Assembly: GCA_916700875.1 (NCBI GenBank)
Contig: CAKAKS010000062.1
Location: 20,840,126-20,904,125, forward strand
Direction: 5' to 3'
DNA from: Sebastes aleutianus
Lineage: Eukaryota > Chordata > Actinopteri > Perciformes > Sebastidae
DNA: 64,000 bases
Numbering within the stretch: position 1 is the first letter of the stretch; each line of letters begins with the position of its first letter. Below, one piece after another: positions 62,562 to 64,000 of the stretch. Below the pieces are notes generated by a model. The model was not told the origin of the DNA, made no database searches, and saw only the letters and a list, made by a program, of their open reading frames with translations. A program made the translations under genes and the position numbers.

Positions 62562-64000
62562 GCATGACTTTCATGCAGGAGAACAGAGTTTGCATCCCAT
62601 CAACCTGTAACATTTACCTTTTTATTAATCACTGTCAGTGGTTAAGAGAGTGGTTTAATTGGTCTCTGGTTGCACCCGTAATCACACCCAGTGTGATGTC
62701 ACGGTGTACTGTCATACCCTGGAGTACACTTTTACACCACTGCAGCGAGGTGAAGTTGAACCCCTGGAGGTTTTCAGGGGGTGATATGTTACTTGTTAAA
62801 CATACCACAGTTGCATGTGCAGAAGTTGTATAATTACCTTGCATGACAGCTGGAACAAAAATCTATCTTTTCAGGCTTCAAGTAAAGCGTTTGTGTCCGG
62901 CAAGCCAGATCACGGACCAATCAGCCTCCTGTGAGGAGCTACTGGCAGCTACGGGCGTGGCTTAGGTGTGTATGACGCGTCACAGAGAGGCGACTGTTTG
63001 TTCTAAAAAAAAAAATGGCAGCTTCTGAAGAGGTTAGCATAGATGCTGCAATAACATCAGTTATATCCATAGAAATATTCTATTTTATGGTTATATCACA
63101 ACTGGAGAGTATTTCGGCAAAGCTTAAGTACAGGAAGAATATAATGACAACTTTTGACTTCTGGTGACCTCATACTTTCACTTACCTGGGATTTCAAAAT
63201 GACTTGGTCCACCCTTGCATTGAATCTCAGCTTCTCATTATCTACGCCTTTATAATCTGTGCTCTTCTTCGCTTCCATTAGCTGTCTTCCTTTCTTTCAC
63301 TTTTCACCCAGCTTCATATTTCACAGATACATCATTTTGAAAATAGCGTGTCTATTCTAGAAACACAAAAGCTCTCGTTCCTTGTTTCCAGGAGACCGAC
63401 CTGAGTCAAGCTGTCTTCAATAATTACCTTCATCTTACAGTTCCATCATTATTGATGCCCACGCATGTGCTGTGCTGCAGTCAATATACACATGATTCTT
63501 CTTTTCCACATGGATCATACAGTATGTGCACAAGTGCTGTGCAGCACATACAAACATCTACAAGCACCCACACATGTCGGAAAATCTGAAATTAAATCAC
63601 AAACACAGGCTAATTTCCTTGGCGATGGCACGGTGAACACATCTCTCCTCATAACTGGCCATTTAGAGTGAGCCTGTGTCATTGTCTTAGCAAAAGAAGT
63701 AATCAGCGCGAGAGAGATAAAGACTGAATTATAGTAGAATAGAAGATGAAAAAAGAGAGAGGCGGCGGAGGGGATGCAAAGCTAATGGAGAAGAAGAGAG
63801 AGGGCTTTTGTGAATGCAAGTGCTGGATGTATACATCTATAATCTGCTTAATTTTACATGCTGTTTAAACAGGCAATCCATTGTTGAATAGAGCTCTTTC
63901 TTCAGTGCCATTTGCTGTTTGGCTCAGACATTTGGGAGAGCTGGAAGCACTAAAGCCATTACTGTAATGTCCTAGTGAAGCTTTGTCAGTCATTGACACA
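62562..64000. other. Unassigned sequence to window end, no gene supported
   Basis: No exon or RNA gene seen. Around 62880-63010 there is GC-richer sequence (GACCAATCAGCCTCCTGTGA, TACGGGCGTGGCTTAGGTGT) that resembles a dispersed repeat, but I found no second copy in this window. Confidence 0.4.

Noticed and set aside
62438..62833. 131-codon frame near the window end
   Set aside because: It starts inside the hAT MITE and runs across its border; no domain.

Overview
The window is vertebrate genomic DNA, most likely from a teleost of the percomorph type. It has GT-AG introns, dense short DNA-transposon derivatives (hAT-like elements with 8-bp target duplications, TTAA-flanked MITEs), a LINE fragment and many (TG)n, (GA)n and (TCTCC)n microsatellites. 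The fish assignment rests on repeat families I recognise only from general knowledge; it is an inference.

The one gene I can support is a complete, plus-strand mrc2 (Endo180/uPARAP/CD280, the collagen-binding member of the mannose receptor family), from the ATG at 1292 to the stop at 34226-34228. I resolved 29 coding exons by hand. Nearly all have matching splice phases and the joined frame is 1,472 codons plus stop, close to the human protein (about 1,479 aa from memory). Domain order is signal peptide, ricin-B-like cysteine-rich domain, fibronectin type II domain, eight C-type-lectin-like domains (CTLDs), one transmembrane helix, and a short tail with the family's NILVSD endocytosis region. 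Only CTLD2 keeps a full EPN plus WDD sugar/calcium signature. A 2.1-kb 3' UTR ends near an AATAAA at 36340.

Layout: 1-345 antisense LINE reverse-transcriptase remnant; 349-925 minisatellite; about 1066-1415 promoter, 5' UTR and exon 1; 1416-9303 a large, repeat-filled intron 1; 9304-34228 exons 2-29; 34229-36365 3' UTR; 36366-64000 about 27.6 kb in which I find no gene, only mobile-element remnants, microsatellites and unexplained single-copy-looking sequence that could be intergenic or a large intron of a neighbour.

The most notable feature is how often repeats abut splice sites of mrc2. A 512-bp hAT element sits 10 nt from exon 8, with its target duplication rebuilding the acceptor. A 64-bp minisatellite has copied the exon 18 acceptor four extra times. 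A (TCTCC/TCTCG)n tract forms the exon 10 polypyrimidine tract. (TG)n runs lie at the intron 24 donor and the intron 26 acceptor. (GAT)15 fills much of the 106-bp intron 13, and a TTAA MITE ends 29 nt before exon 3. I did not find a novel multi-gene system.
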